This document shows, piece by piece, positions 24,295 to 32,374 of a DNA stretch of 46,133 nt. The stretch is taken from positions 1 to 46,133 of the forward strand of contig JAGVXT010000009.1 of the NCBI GenBank assembly GCA_018303655.1. Direction: 5' to 3'. The DNA is from Candidatus Woesearchaeota archaeon (GTDB taxonomy: Archaea; Nanobdellota; Nanobdellia; Woesearchaeales; GW2011-AR4). The translations under genes and the position numbers were made by a program. The notes under the pieces were generated by a model. It saw nothing but the letters and a program-made list of their open reading frames with translations. It ran no database searches and was not told the DNA's origin. Position 1 is the first letter of the stretch, and each line of letters begins with the position of its first letter.

Positions 24295-25353
24295 ATGCTG
24301 CAAAGAAGAAAATCGCGCAAAGTAAAAGTCGGAAAATTGTACATTGGAGGAGATGCGCCTATAAGTTTGCAGTCAATGACAACAACAGACACAACTGATG
24401 TAAATGCAACTGTTGAACAGATTCATGGACTTGAAGAGGTTGGCTGCGAGATAATAAGGGTTTCTGCCCCTACAATGGAGGCAGCAAAGGCATTGAAGGA
24501 AATCAGGGAAAATATCAACATTCCTCTTGTTGTTGACATTCATTTTGACTACAGGATTGCATTGGAGGCTGTGAAGCATGTTGACAAATTAAGAATAAAC
24601 CCCGGCAACATTGGAAATCCTGACAAGGTGCAGCAAGTTGTAAATTCATGCAAGGATTATGGTGTTCCAATGAGAATTGGAGTCAATCTTGGCTCTTTGG
24701 AAAGGGATTTATTTGAAAGGCATGGTTATGCTCCTGAAGCAATGGTTGAGAGCGCAATGCGCCACATCAAAATTCTTGAGGACTTGGATTTTTATGACAC
24801 AATTGTTTCATTGAAAGCATCTGATGTTCCTCGAATGGTGCAGGCATACAGATTGTTTGCCGAAAAAACAGACTATCCATTGCATCTTGGAGTTACAGAA
24901 GCTGGCTCTAAAATTCCAGGCACTGTGAAATCAGCGATGGGCATGGGCATGCTTCTTTCAGAAGGCATTGGCGACACAATAAGGGTTTCTTTAAGCGAGG
25001 AGCCAAAGGAAGAAGTGAAAGTTGGAAAGCATATCTTGAGGGCGCTTGGCTTGAGGAATGAAGGAGTTCAGGTTACATCATGCCCAACTTGCGCAAGGAC
25101 AGAGATTGATGTTATACATCTGGTTGAGCAATTGGAAAATGCGACTGAAAAATTAAAAAAACCAATCAAAGTTGCTGTTATGGGCTGCGCAGTCAATGGG
25201 CCTGGTGAAAGCAAGAAATCAGACATTGGAATTGTAGGAGCGCCTGGAAATCATTTGTTGTATAAGGAAGGCAAGATTGTAAGAAGGGTAAATGACAATG
25301 AAATCATGCAAGTTCTTTTGAAGGAGATAGAGGAGATGGCGAATGGGGATTAG
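24295..25353 (+). CDS. ispG: (E)-4-hydroxy-3-methylbut-2-enyl diphosphate synthase
   Basis: IspG reductively opens methylerythritol cyclodiphosphate to HMBPP using a 4Fe-4S cluster. The 352-residue protein has the TIM-barrel start SLQSMTTTDTTDVNATVEQI, the cluster ligands in SCPTCARTEID (about 262-272) and the late cysteine in MGCAVNGPGES. This is the short bacterial form without the plant insert. It needs reduced ferredoxin or flavodoxin; none is encoded in the window. Confidence 0.96.
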   Translation: MLQRRKSRKVKVGKLYIGGDAPISLQSMTTTDTTDVNATVEQIHGLEEVGCEIIRVSAPTMEAAKALKEIRENINIPLVVDIHFDYRIALEAVKHVDKLRINPGNIGNPDKVQQVVNSCKDYGVPMRIGVNLGSLERDLFERHGYAPEAMVESAMRHIKILEDLDFYDTIVSLKASDVPRMVQAYRLFAEKTDYPLHLGVTEAGSKIPGTVKSAMGMGMLLSEGIGDTIRVSLSEEPKEEVKVGKHILRALGLRNEGVQVTSCPTCARTEIDVIHLVEQLENATEKLKKPIKVAVMGCAVNGPGESKKSDIGIVGAPGNHLLYKEGKIVRRVNDNEIMQVLLKEIEEMANGD

Positions 25354-25361
25354 AGAATGAA

Positions 25362-26021
25362 ATGATAAACATTATCAGACTACTTCTTTTGATTGTAATT
25401 TCACAATTATTATTGAACATTGTTTTAGCATCTTCAGATTGTGCTTTTAATGTTGATGGACAAAAAGCAAAAATAATAGATAATTGTAAAGTTATAGAGA
25501 CTAGAGAAGGTGATAAATTAAAAATAACTTTCAATGATTGTCAAAAAATAAATAATGTTCTATATGAATACACAAAACTTGATGGAGAACCATTGTATAA
25601 TATTAATGTAGGACGTCACATTGAAAAAAACATTTTGGTTTATAATGATAACTTTGTATCATATGATGGCTTTCTCAAAACTATAATCTATATAAATTAT
25701 GTATATTGTGATGAAGAAAACTTAAAATATGTTATCTCAGTAAGAGTATATCCATCAGAACACTTTGCCTCAGAACCAACAATAAGTCATCAGACTAATG
25801 ATAGCATTCAACCACAATCTATCACTAACATAAATACTGATAAGATTCAAATAAATTATGGAGATAAAAATACACAAAACACTCCTAATAATTTAAATCT
25901 TATAAAAGACTTTATTTTTCCTATAGTAACTGGTATAATAGTCATTATCTTTGGAAAAATTGTAATTGATAGATATTCTTTAAAGAAAAATAAAACTAAA
26001 AAACCAAAATCTAAATCCTAA
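25362..26021 (+). CDS. secreted protein with C-terminal membrane anchor
   Basis: The 219-residue protein has an N-terminal signal peptide (about 1-23, ending LASSD), an extracellular beta-rich domain with paired cysteines (C27, C42, C60, C117), an Asn/Thr/Gln-rich linker (about 138-180), and a C-terminal helix (about 184-205) followed by a basic stop-transfer tail. No family is recognised. The start lies 8 bp after ispG. It is very AT-rich compared with ispG, hinting at separate origin. Confidence 0.75.
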   Translation: MINIIRLLLLIVISQLLLNIVLASSDCAFNVDGQKAKIIDNCKVIETREGDKLKITFNDCQKINNVLYEYTKLDGEPLYNINVGRHIEKNILVYNDNFVSYDGFLKTIIYINYVYCDEENLKYVISVRVYPSEHFASEPTISHQTNDSIQPQSITNINTDKIQINYGDKNTQNTPNNLNLIKDFIFPIVTGIIVIIFGKIVIDRYSLKKNKTKKPKSKS

Positions 26022-26107
26022 TGCTTAACCTATAGTTTCTTCCTCTTATTCAGCTGCGCTATCACCCAAGTGTCAAACAGCCATTTTTAGGCAATTAAAA
26101 CCGTAAC

Positions 26108-26117
26108 ATTTAAATAA
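26108..26117 (+). promoter_or_regulatory. TATA-like box of the MNT/HEPN-dxr unit
   Basis: ATTTAAATAA is centred 28 bp before the ATG at 26141. It suggests that the nucleotidyltransferase-HEPN-dxr genes have their own promoter and a leaderless transcript. Confidence 0.5.
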
Positions 26118-26140
26118 CAGTTGTATTTTTTATAATACAA

Positions 26141-26713
26141 ATGTCACAAAAAAAAGACAAAGGCAAGATACTATTTTTCAGAGAAAGTGTGTTTAAGGTA
26201 GCCGAGCTTATTTTTAATAATCCAAATAAAACATTCCATATTAGAATGCTCGAAAAGGAAACTGGATTTTCTACTACTGCTGTTATAGATGTTATTGAAG
26301 AACTTAAAAAATATGAGATAATTACAATAGAGGAAACACCATTAACTACAAATGTTAGAGCTAATCTTGAATCTGAAGTTTATCGCTTTTATAAGCTTGT
26401 GTTTAATCTATACAGGCTAAAAAGATACCTATTTGTTGATAACCTAATAGATATTTTCAACAATCCAGAAGCAATTGTTTTGTTTGGCTCATTTGCCAAA
26501 GGCGAGGATATAGAAGAAAGCGATATAGACATACTTGTTATTTCTTCTCAAAAAAATAATGAAAACTTAGAAGATTTTGTGAATCTTTTTGAAAGAGAAC
26601 TAAATCGTAAGATTAATATCCATATCTTGCATTCTCTTGCTAAAAGCTCAAATGAATTTAAAAATGCTGTAGCCAATGGCATTGTTTTACATGGCTATCT
26701 AAAGATTATATGA
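26141..26713 (+). CDS. HTH-nucleotidyltransferase (MntA-like antitoxin)
   Basis: The 190-residue protein joins an N-terminal winged helix-turn-helix (about 15-75) to a minimal nucleotidyltransferase with the active-site motif GSFAKG (116-121) and D128/D130 in ESDID. In MNT/HEPN systems the nucleotidyltransferase neutralises the HEPN RNase, in one studied case by adding AMP units to a tyrosine. Its stop overlaps the start of the HEPN gene (ATGA). The HTH may bind its own promoter. Confidence 0.85.
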   Translation: MSQKKDKGKILFFRESVFKVAELIFNNPNKTFHIRMLEKETGFSTTAVIDVIEELKKYEIITIEETPLTTNVRANLESEVYRFYKLVFNLYRLKRYLFVDNLIDIFNNPEAIVLFGSFAKGEDIEESDIDILVISSQKNNENLEDFVNLFERELNRKINIHILHSLAKSSNEFKNAVANGIVLHGYLKII

Positions 26714-27147
26714 TGATAAACTCATTTAAAAATTATCTGAATAACGGGTATGTAAAGAAAAAAACACCCGATTCTGAAGAAGCTAAAGCTCTTTTAGAAA
26801 AGGCAAAAAATAGACTTGAATATACTAAGTCTAGGGAGATAAAAGATAAAACTTCTCAATTTGTATTAGAAGATGCTTATGAATCTATAAGGGAATCTGC
26901 ACAAGCTCTCATGTCTATTAAAGGCTTTAAGCCATATTCTCACGAAGCCACAATCAGTTTTATTAAAGAATTCTACAGCTCTGATTTTGATGAAACAGAA
27001 TTGCACAAGTTTGACCGCTTTAGGCAATTACGGAACAATTCAATTTATATGGCTAGACCAGTAACTAATGAGGATGCAAAAGCATCTGTATTATTCGCCG
27101 TAGAATTTATAAACAAAGTAAGGCTACTATTAACAAAATTAAAATGA
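26710..27147 (+). CDS. HEPN-domain protein (putative RNase toxin)
   Basis: The 145-residue four-helix HEPN protein is paired with the preceding nucleotidyltransferase. The usual active motif R-x4-6-H appears as R108-N-N-S-I-Y113, with Tyr in the His position. The catalytic state is therefore uncertain: it may be inactive, or the Tyr could be a target of AMPylation. Its TGA overlaps the dxr ATG by 4 bp, so dxr translation is coupled to it. This is unusual for an essential pathway gene. Confidence 0.78.
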   Translation: MMINSFKNYLNNGYVKKKTPDSEEAKALLEKAKNRLEYTKSREIKDKTSQFVLEDAYESIRESAQALMSIKGFKPYSHEATISFIKEFYSSDFDETELHKFDRFRQLRNNSIYMARPVTNEDAKASVLFAVEFINKVRLLLTKLK

Positions 27148-28304
27148 AACACCTATCAGTTTTAGGCTCAACAGGCAGCATCGGCACTCAAACATTGGAA
27201 ATAGTCAAGCAATTTCCTGATGAATTCAAGATTGTTGGGCTGACAGCAAACAAGAATTCTGATTTATTGCTTAAACAAATCAAAGAATTCAAGCCAAAGG
27301 CAGTTGCAATAATGGACATCAGCAAGGTTGATGACTTGCTGAACTTTAGTTCTGCTAAAGTTTATTCCGGCATTGAAGGATTGAACAGGATTGCAGCAAT
27401 GCAGGAAGCGGACACTGTTGTTAATGCCCTTGTGGGAAGCATAGGCATCGATCCCACTTATAACGCAATCAAAAATAAAAAAAACATTGCATTGGCAAAC
27501 AAGGAAACTTTGGTTGCAGCAGGTTCTGTAATTATGGAAGAAGTTAAAAAAAATAATGTAAGCATGATGCCAATTGATTCAGAGCACAGCGCCATTTTCC
27601 AGTGCCTTAATGGCGAAAACATAAAAGAAGTCAGCAAAATAACAATAACGTGCTCAGGAGGCCCGTTCAAAAACCATACAATGCAGCAATTGGAGAATGC
27701 AAGTGTTCATGACGCCTTAAACCATCCTACATGGAATATGGGCAATAAAATAACAATTGATTCCGCAACCTTGATGAATAAGGGATTTGAAGTTATAGAA
27801 GCGCACTGGCTTTATGGAATCGACTATGAGAAAATTAAAATTGTGGTCCATCCGCAAAGCATAGTGCATTCTTTAGTCCAGTTTGATGATAAATCAGTTA
27901 TTGCGCAGCTTGGGCTGCCTGACATGAAAATTCCTATCCAGTATGCATTAACTTATCCAAAAAGATTTCAAAACTTCAGCAAATCACTGGATTTGGCAGA
28001 GATAAAAAATCTTGAATTTAGTGAACCAGATTTTGAAAAATTCTCCTGCCTGAAATATGCTTATGAGGCAGGAACTGTTGGAGGAACACTGCCAGCGGTT
28101 ATGAATGCTGCCAATGAAATTGCTGTTCTAGCTTTCCTGGAGAATAAAATAAGATTTTTGGACATACCAAGGCTGATAAGAAAAATGATGGAAGAGCACA
28201 ATTTAATAAAAAATCCAGATTTAAAGGATATTCTTGAAATTGATAAAAAAACCAAGGAAGAAACCAACAAAATCATAGAAGAAAAACTGATTGTTGAAAG
28301 CTAG
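27144..28304 (+). CDS. dxr: 1-deoxy-D-xylulose-5-phosphate reductoisomerase
   Basis: DXR converts DXP to methylerythritol 4-phosphate with NADPH, the committed MEP step and the target of fosmidomycin. The 386-residue protein has the nucleotide-binding start SVLGSTGSIGTQTLEIV, the metal/substrate motif DSEHSAIFQCL (about 145-155), the flexible-loop CSGGPFKNHT and HPQSIVHSLVQF. Length and domains match bacterial enzymes. The start codon overlaps the HEPN stop. Confidence 0.96.
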   Translation: MKHLSVLGSTGSIGTQTLEIVKQFPDEFKIVGLTANKNSDLLLKQIKEFKPKAVAIMDISKVDDLLNFSSAKVYSGIEGLNRIAAMQEADTVVNALVGSIGIDPTYNAIKNKKNIALANKETLVAAGSVIMEEVKKNNVSMMPIDSEHSAIFQCLNGENIKEVSKITITCSGGPFKNHTMQQLENASVHDALNHPTWNMGNKITIDSATLMNKGFEVIEAHWLYGIDYEKIKIVVHPQSIVHSLVQFDDKSVIAQLGLPDMKIPIQYALTYPKRFQNFSKSLDLAEIKNLEFSEPDFEKFSCLKYAYEAGTVGGTLPAVMNAANEIAVLAFLENKIRFLDIPRLIRKMMEEHNLIKNPDLKDILEIDKKTKEETNKIIEEKLIVES

Positions 28305-28421
28305 ATTATTTTTTAGTTATTTTTAAAATTTTTTTAATAAAAATGCGTTGAGAAAGAAAGTAAAACATTATTTTAACATTAAACATAATAAAAACAAATA
28401 TTGGAATTAAACCCCTCTAAA

Positions 28422-29588
28422 ATGAATTTTGCAATAATTGTCGCTGCCGGCAAAAGCAAAAGAATGAGGAATAATAAAAATAAGATATTTCTTCCGTTAT
28501 TAAGCAAGCCGATGGTTTATTATGCATTAAAAGATTTCCAAAACTGCAAGCTGATAGATGAAATCATTGTTGTAGCGCAAAAAAACGGCATCAAAAAAAT
28601 CAATGAAATAAAACAAAAATATAATTTCGGTAAAATAAGCAATGTTATTGTTGGAGGAGAAGAAAGGCAGGATTCTGTTTATAATGGATTGATGTCAATA
28701 AAGAATGCTAAAAATGAGGATATTGTTATTGTGCATAATGGAAGCAACCCATTGGTAAAGGAAAATGAGATTATAAACTGCATCAATGCTGCAAAAAAGC
28801 ATGGCGCTGCTGTTCTAGGATTTCAATTAAAGGACACAATTAAAAAAATAAGCAATGATTTTATTGAAAAAACAATAGACAGGGCTAATGTATATCAGAT
28901 GCAAACCCCGCAATGTATCAAATATGGCTCGTTTATTGAAGCCTTTAGTAATGCAAACAAAAAAAAGCTGAAATTTACCGATGATATTTCACTTGTTGAA
29001 GCCATTGGCAAAAAAGTAAAAGTTGTTGACTGCTCTTATGATAACATAAAGATAACAACGCAGGATGATATGAAAATTGCAGAAGCAATATTGATGAGAA
29101 GACACAATATAACGGCTTCCAGAACCGGATTCGGGCAGGACAGCCATAAATTCTCTGTTGACAGGGGCAAGAAACTGGCATTAGGGGGCTATACAATCCC
29201 AAATGAAATCGGACTGGAAGCGAATTCCGATGGAGATGTTATTCTGCATGCTTTGTTCAATGCGATAAGCTCAGCAATAGGAGAAAAATCGCTTGGCTTT
29301 TATGCAGATCCAATGTTCAAAAAAGGCATAACAGACAGCAAAGAGTATTTGAAAGTGATTTTGAACAAATTAAGCAAAAAAAACCTTAAAATAAACAATG
29401 CCAGCATCATGATAGAGGCAAAAAAGCCAAAACTGGAAAAATATACCGGCAATATCAAAAATTCGCTGTCAAAAATACTAAACCTGGAAAAAGAAAAAAT
29501 CGGGATTGCCTACACTTCTGGAGATGAATTGACTGCTTTCGGGCAAGGCAAGGGAATGCAGTGCTTTGTGGTTGTTAGCATTGCTTAG
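28422..29588 (+). CDS. ispDF: bifunctional IspD-IspF
   Basis: This is one 388-residue chain. Residues 1 to about 228 are MEP cytidylyltransferase (AAGKSKRMRNNKNKIFLPL, NGSNPLV, QTPQ). The rest is cyclodiphosphate synthase, with metal ligands in GQDSHKF and ANSDGDVILHALFNAI. IspD and IspF are non-consecutive steps, and their fusion is known in some bacteria. The IspF end reads YTSGDELTAFGQGKGMQC, unlike the common TTTEKLGF form. The ATG at 28422 is used; the upstream TTG would add seven unlikely residues. The stop overlaps that of the convergent methyltransferase gene. Confidence 0.95.
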   Translation: MNFAIIVAAGKSKRMRNNKNKIFLPLLSKPMVYYALKDFQNCKLIDEIIVVAQKNGIKKINEIKQKYNFGKISNVIVGGEERQDSVYNGLMSIKNAKNEDIVIVHNGSNPLVKENEIINCINAAKKHGAAVLGFQLKDTIKKISNDFIEKTIDRANVYQMQTPQCIKYGSFIEAFSNANKKKLKFTDDISLVEAIGKKVKVVDCSYDNIKITTQDDMKIAEAILMRRHNITASRTGFGQDSHKFSVDRGKKLALGGYTIPNEIGLEANSDGDVILHALFNAISSAIGEKSLGFYADPMFKKGITDSKEYLKVILNKLSKKNLKINNASIMIEAKKPKLEKYTGNIKNSLSKILNLEKEKIGIAYTSGDELTAFGQGKGMQCFVVVSIA

Positions 29589-30427
29589 CTTTTTACCCCA
29601 ACTAACATGTTGTTAAAGGGAGATACACTATGGGGATAAATTCTAACAACTCTTGCGTCGTAACCAAGATGCCTAAGATTTAGAGCTCTGTGGTAGTCAA
29701 TTATATCCATAGCTTTTCTTGCCACTGCCCGATACCCATCTTCAAGTTGAAGGTATTCTACTGCCCTTCTCAGCAGGTTAAAAATATCACGACTCAAACT
29801 AATTTTAGATGCCAAGTTTGATAATTCAAATTCCATTTTTTCATGGTGGCATGGCAAAATCCCAATGAAATCAGGCATCCTCTGCTGAAGTTCAGCGTAT
29901 CTAACTATTAAATCTGCAAGGCTTCCACAACAATATGTTCCTACATAAGCCACTTTTCCTTTTGGACTCTCTGGGATAGTTGGAACATGTTGCATTGATG
30001 TCAAGGATTTCAAATCAAATGGTATTTTTGTTATGCCGTATTCTTTTGTACAGGGAAAAATTTTTTCTACTAAATTCTTTTTCGAAAATCTCCTATCACT
30101 TCTCACTACTTGAGGGCCAATCAGATGGGCAAGACTATAAGCTAGCTCCCCTCTTCCGGAGCACCAGTCAACATAATCCACATCTGGTCTCAAGAAACCA
30201 TATTTTGCAAGCTGGCTCAAAAAAGCCCTTAATACACTTATTTTTATTTCATGGGCGGTTGTCCTTAGTTCCCTTGTTGCTTTTTCCAAGCCACTCAAAA
30301 CATCATCATCTTTAAGCAACCTATCAACAGCCCCTGAGACTTTCCCATCCACTATTTCTGTATCTAAATTTAATCTTCTGTGAATCCCCCTTATCAAGGT
30401 AACTCTTTCATCCAAAGTGCCTTTCAT
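29585..30427 (-). CDS. SAM methyltransferase, Trm13/METTL25-like
   Basis: The 280-residue protein has an N-terminal helical region (1-80), a Rossmann SAM motif VDWCSGRGELAYSLA (about 86-100), and the downstream signatures TYCCGSLADL (about 167) and ILPCHHEK (about 192). These resemble the KHLCG and CCHH elements of Trm13-type tRNA methyltransferases and the METTL25 group. A TATA-like TTTTAAAAAA is about 26 bp from the start. It lies opposite to the MEP genes, between ispDF and ispE. The substrate is unknown. Confidence 0.7.
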   Translation of the reverse strand: MKGTLDERVTLIRGIHRRLNLDTEIVDGKVSGAVDRLLKDDDVLSGLEKATRELRTTAHEIKISVLRAFLSQLAKYGFLRPDVDYVDWCSGRGELAYSLAHLIGPQVVRSDRRFSKKNLVEKIFPCTKEYGITKIPFDLKSLTSMQHVPTIPESPKGKVAYVGTYCCGSLADLIVRYAELQQRMPDFIGILPCHHEKMEFELSNLASKISLSRDIFNLLRRAVEYLQLEDGYRAVARKAMDIIDYHRALNLRHLGYDARVVRIYPHSVSPFNNMLVGVKS

Positions 30428-30484
30428 AGTCCTTAGGTTGATACCTTGTTTTTTAAAACTTACTCTTAACCGTCAAATTCGCAA

Positions 30485-30495
30485 ATATTATATAT
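30485..30495 (+). promoter_or_regulatory. TATA-like box deciding the ispE start
   Basis: ATATTATATAT overlaps the upstream ATG at 30494 and is centred 28 bp before the ATG at 30518. If it is the promoter element, the transcript begins near 30516 and the first ATG is not in the mRNA. Confidence 0.5.
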
Positions 30496-30517
30496 GAAAA
30501 TAATATCTCAGCCAATT

Positions 30518-31366
30518 ATGCCAGTGCCATCATACGCAAAAATCAACCTTTACCTCAAGATAGGCAAGAAACTAAGCTCCGGCTACCATAACATACAATC
30601 AGTTATGCAGATGATAGAGCTGAGCGACAGCATCTCCATTGAGCCTATAAATGAGGACAAGATCATAGTTGATTCAACAAACATGGAGCTGAGCGGTGAG
30701 GAGAACCTTGCGTACCAGGCAGCTTTGCTTCTCAAAAAGAAATTCAAAGTAAAGCACGGTGTCAAGATATTTGTCGAGAAAAATGTGCCCCTTGAAGCCG
30801 GCTTGGGAGGCGGAAGCAGCAACGCGGCAACCACTCTGCTGAACTTAAACAAATTATGGGGCCTGAAGCTCAAGGAAAAGCAGCTGGTTGAATTAGCCTC
30901 GCAAATCGGCTCGGATGTTCCGTTCTTTATAGGGGAAAATGCAGCCTTGGTTGAGGGAATTGGCGACAAAATAAAGCGCATAAAGAAGTCATTCAGCATA
31001 AACATCGTGCTTATAAACTCAGGGTTCAGAGTATCAACTAAATGGGCGTATGCCGCATTTGACAGGCAAAAGCCTAAAATAAAAACAAAAGCAGACATAA
31101 ATGCGCTTGTCAAGGCCATAGAAAAAAAAGACATAAAGGAAATAGCTAACAACCTTCACAACGACTTTGAGCCCATTGTCACAAAAAAATATAAAATGAT
31201 AAATGATATCAAGAACAATCTGCTGAGAAATGACGCGCTGAATGCGCTGGTTTCCGGCTCTGGCCCTACAGTTTTCGGAGTTTTCAACAGCATTTATGAG
31301 GCAAGGGAGGCATTTTTCAAGATACAGTATGATTATCCTTTTGTTTTCTTGACAAAAACTATTTAA
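30518..31366 (+). CDS. ispE: 4-diphosphocytidyl-2-C-methylerythritol kinase
   Basis: IspE phosphorylates CDP-methylerythritol at the 2-hydroxyl. This 282-residue GHMP kinase opens MPVPSYAKINLYLKIGKK, has the ATP-binding LEAGLGGGSSNAATTLL and ends with the LVSGSGPTVFG motif. An in-frame ATG at 30494 would add eight residues, but the promoter position and the family start favour 30518. It looks bacterial and is distinct from mevalonate-pathway GHMP kinases. Confidence 0.95.
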   Translation: MPVPSYAKINLYLKIGKKLSSGYHNIQSVMQMIELSDSISIEPINEDKIIVDSTNMELSGEENLAYQAALLLKKKFKVKHGVKIFVEKNVPLEAGLGGGSSNAATTLLNLNKLWGLKLKEKQLVELASQIGSDVPFFIGENAALVEGIGDKIKRIKKSFSINIVLINSGFRVSTKWAYAAFDRQKPKIKTKADINALVKAIEKKDIKEIANNLHNDFEPIVTKKYKMINDIKNNLLRNDALNALVSGSGPTVFGVFNSIYEAREAFFKIQYDYPFVFLTKTI

Positions 31367-31416
31367 GTTAGAAGTAAATAATGGTATTAGGGGGACGTGG
31401 TTAAAGCCAAATTAGA

Positions 31417-32373
31417 ATGGAAATCAAGGTAGCAAAGCACGCAGGATTCTGCTTTGGCGTGAAGAAAGCAATTGAAATTGCAGAGGAAGTTGCGCAAAGC
31501 AATGACGGAAATACCTATGTTCTTGGCCAGCTTGTGCATAATGAGAAGGTTATAAAAAATCTCGAAGGCAAGGGCATCGTTTTTGTTGATGACATAAATG
31601 AAATTCCACAAAATGCTGTTACTGTGCTTAGGGCCCATGGCGAGCCTGGAACCACATACGCCACTCTTGGGGAAAAGTCCATTGTAAAAGGCAAAAACCT
31701 CAATGATGCAACATGCCCTTTGGTTACTTTGGTGCATAATGTTGCGATTAAGCTGAAAAACAATGGATATGAGGTTGTTATTTTCGGCAAGCATAATCAT
31801 CCGGAAGCAATCGGCACAAGCTATTATTTGAAAGGCAAAAATACGCTTATTGTGGAGCATGAAGATGATTACCGAAAAGTTATTGATTACATTAATGAAA
31901 ACAACTTCCAGAAGATTGCAGTCATTTCGCAAACAACAATGTCTGTTTTGGGGTATAAAAAACTGATTGAAAACATTAATAATGAAATGAATCATCAGTT
32001 TGAAGAAATTCCCCTGTCGCTGAAAAACCTTGATGTAAAATACGGGTTTGTTGACACAATCTGCAACCCGACAAAACAAAGGCAAAGCGATGTGGATGAA
32101 TTGGCGAAAGACTGCGACATAATTATTGTAATTGGCGGCTTAAACTCAAGCAACTCAAAAGAGCTTTATGCAAAATCGCTGGAATACGGAGTTGAATCTT
32201 ATTTTATCCAGTCAGAAGAGCAATTGCAAAAGGAATGGCTTGAAGGCAAAGAAAAGATTGGAGTTACTGCAGGAGCCTCAACTCCGGATTATCTGATTGA
32301 TGAGGTTGTTGAGAGGATAAAAAATATAAATAATACTAATAACGAATTAATGAAACAAAGACAAAAAAATTAA
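31417..32373 (+). CDS. ispH: HMBPP reductase (4-hydroxy-3-methylbut-2-enyl diphosphate reductase)
   Basis: IspH gives IPP and DMAPP in the last MEP step via a 4Fe-4S cluster. Cluster cysteines C12 (GFCFGV), C100 (ATCPLV) and C216 (ICNPTKQRQ) are all present in this 318-residue protein. The motif RAHGEPGTTY replaces the commoner SAHGVSP, a variant I associate with some bacterial phyla such as Bacteroidetes. Because IspH makes both isomers, no IPP isomerase is required. This ends the cluster. Confidence 0.96.
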   Translation: MEIKVAKHAGFCFGVKKAIEIAEEVAQSNDGNTYVLGQLVHNEKVIKNLEGKGIVFVDDINEIPQNAVTVLRAHGEPGTTYATLGEKSIVKGKNLNDATCPLVTLVHNVAIKLKNNGYEVVIFGKHNHPEAIGTSYYLKGKNTLIVEHEDDYRKVIDYINENNFQKIAVISQTTMSVLGYKKLIENINNEMNHQFEEIPLSLKNLDVKYGFVDTICNPTKQRQSDVDELAKDCDIIIVIGGLNSSNSKELYAKSLEYGVESYFIQSEEQLQKEWLEGKEKIGVTAGASTPDYLIDEVVERIKNINNTNNELMKQRQKN

Positions 32374-32374
32374 T

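Noticed and set aside
30494-30517. Upstream ATG of ispE
   Set aside because: It overlaps the TATA-like box and precedes the normal family start; eight extra residues are unlikely to be translated.
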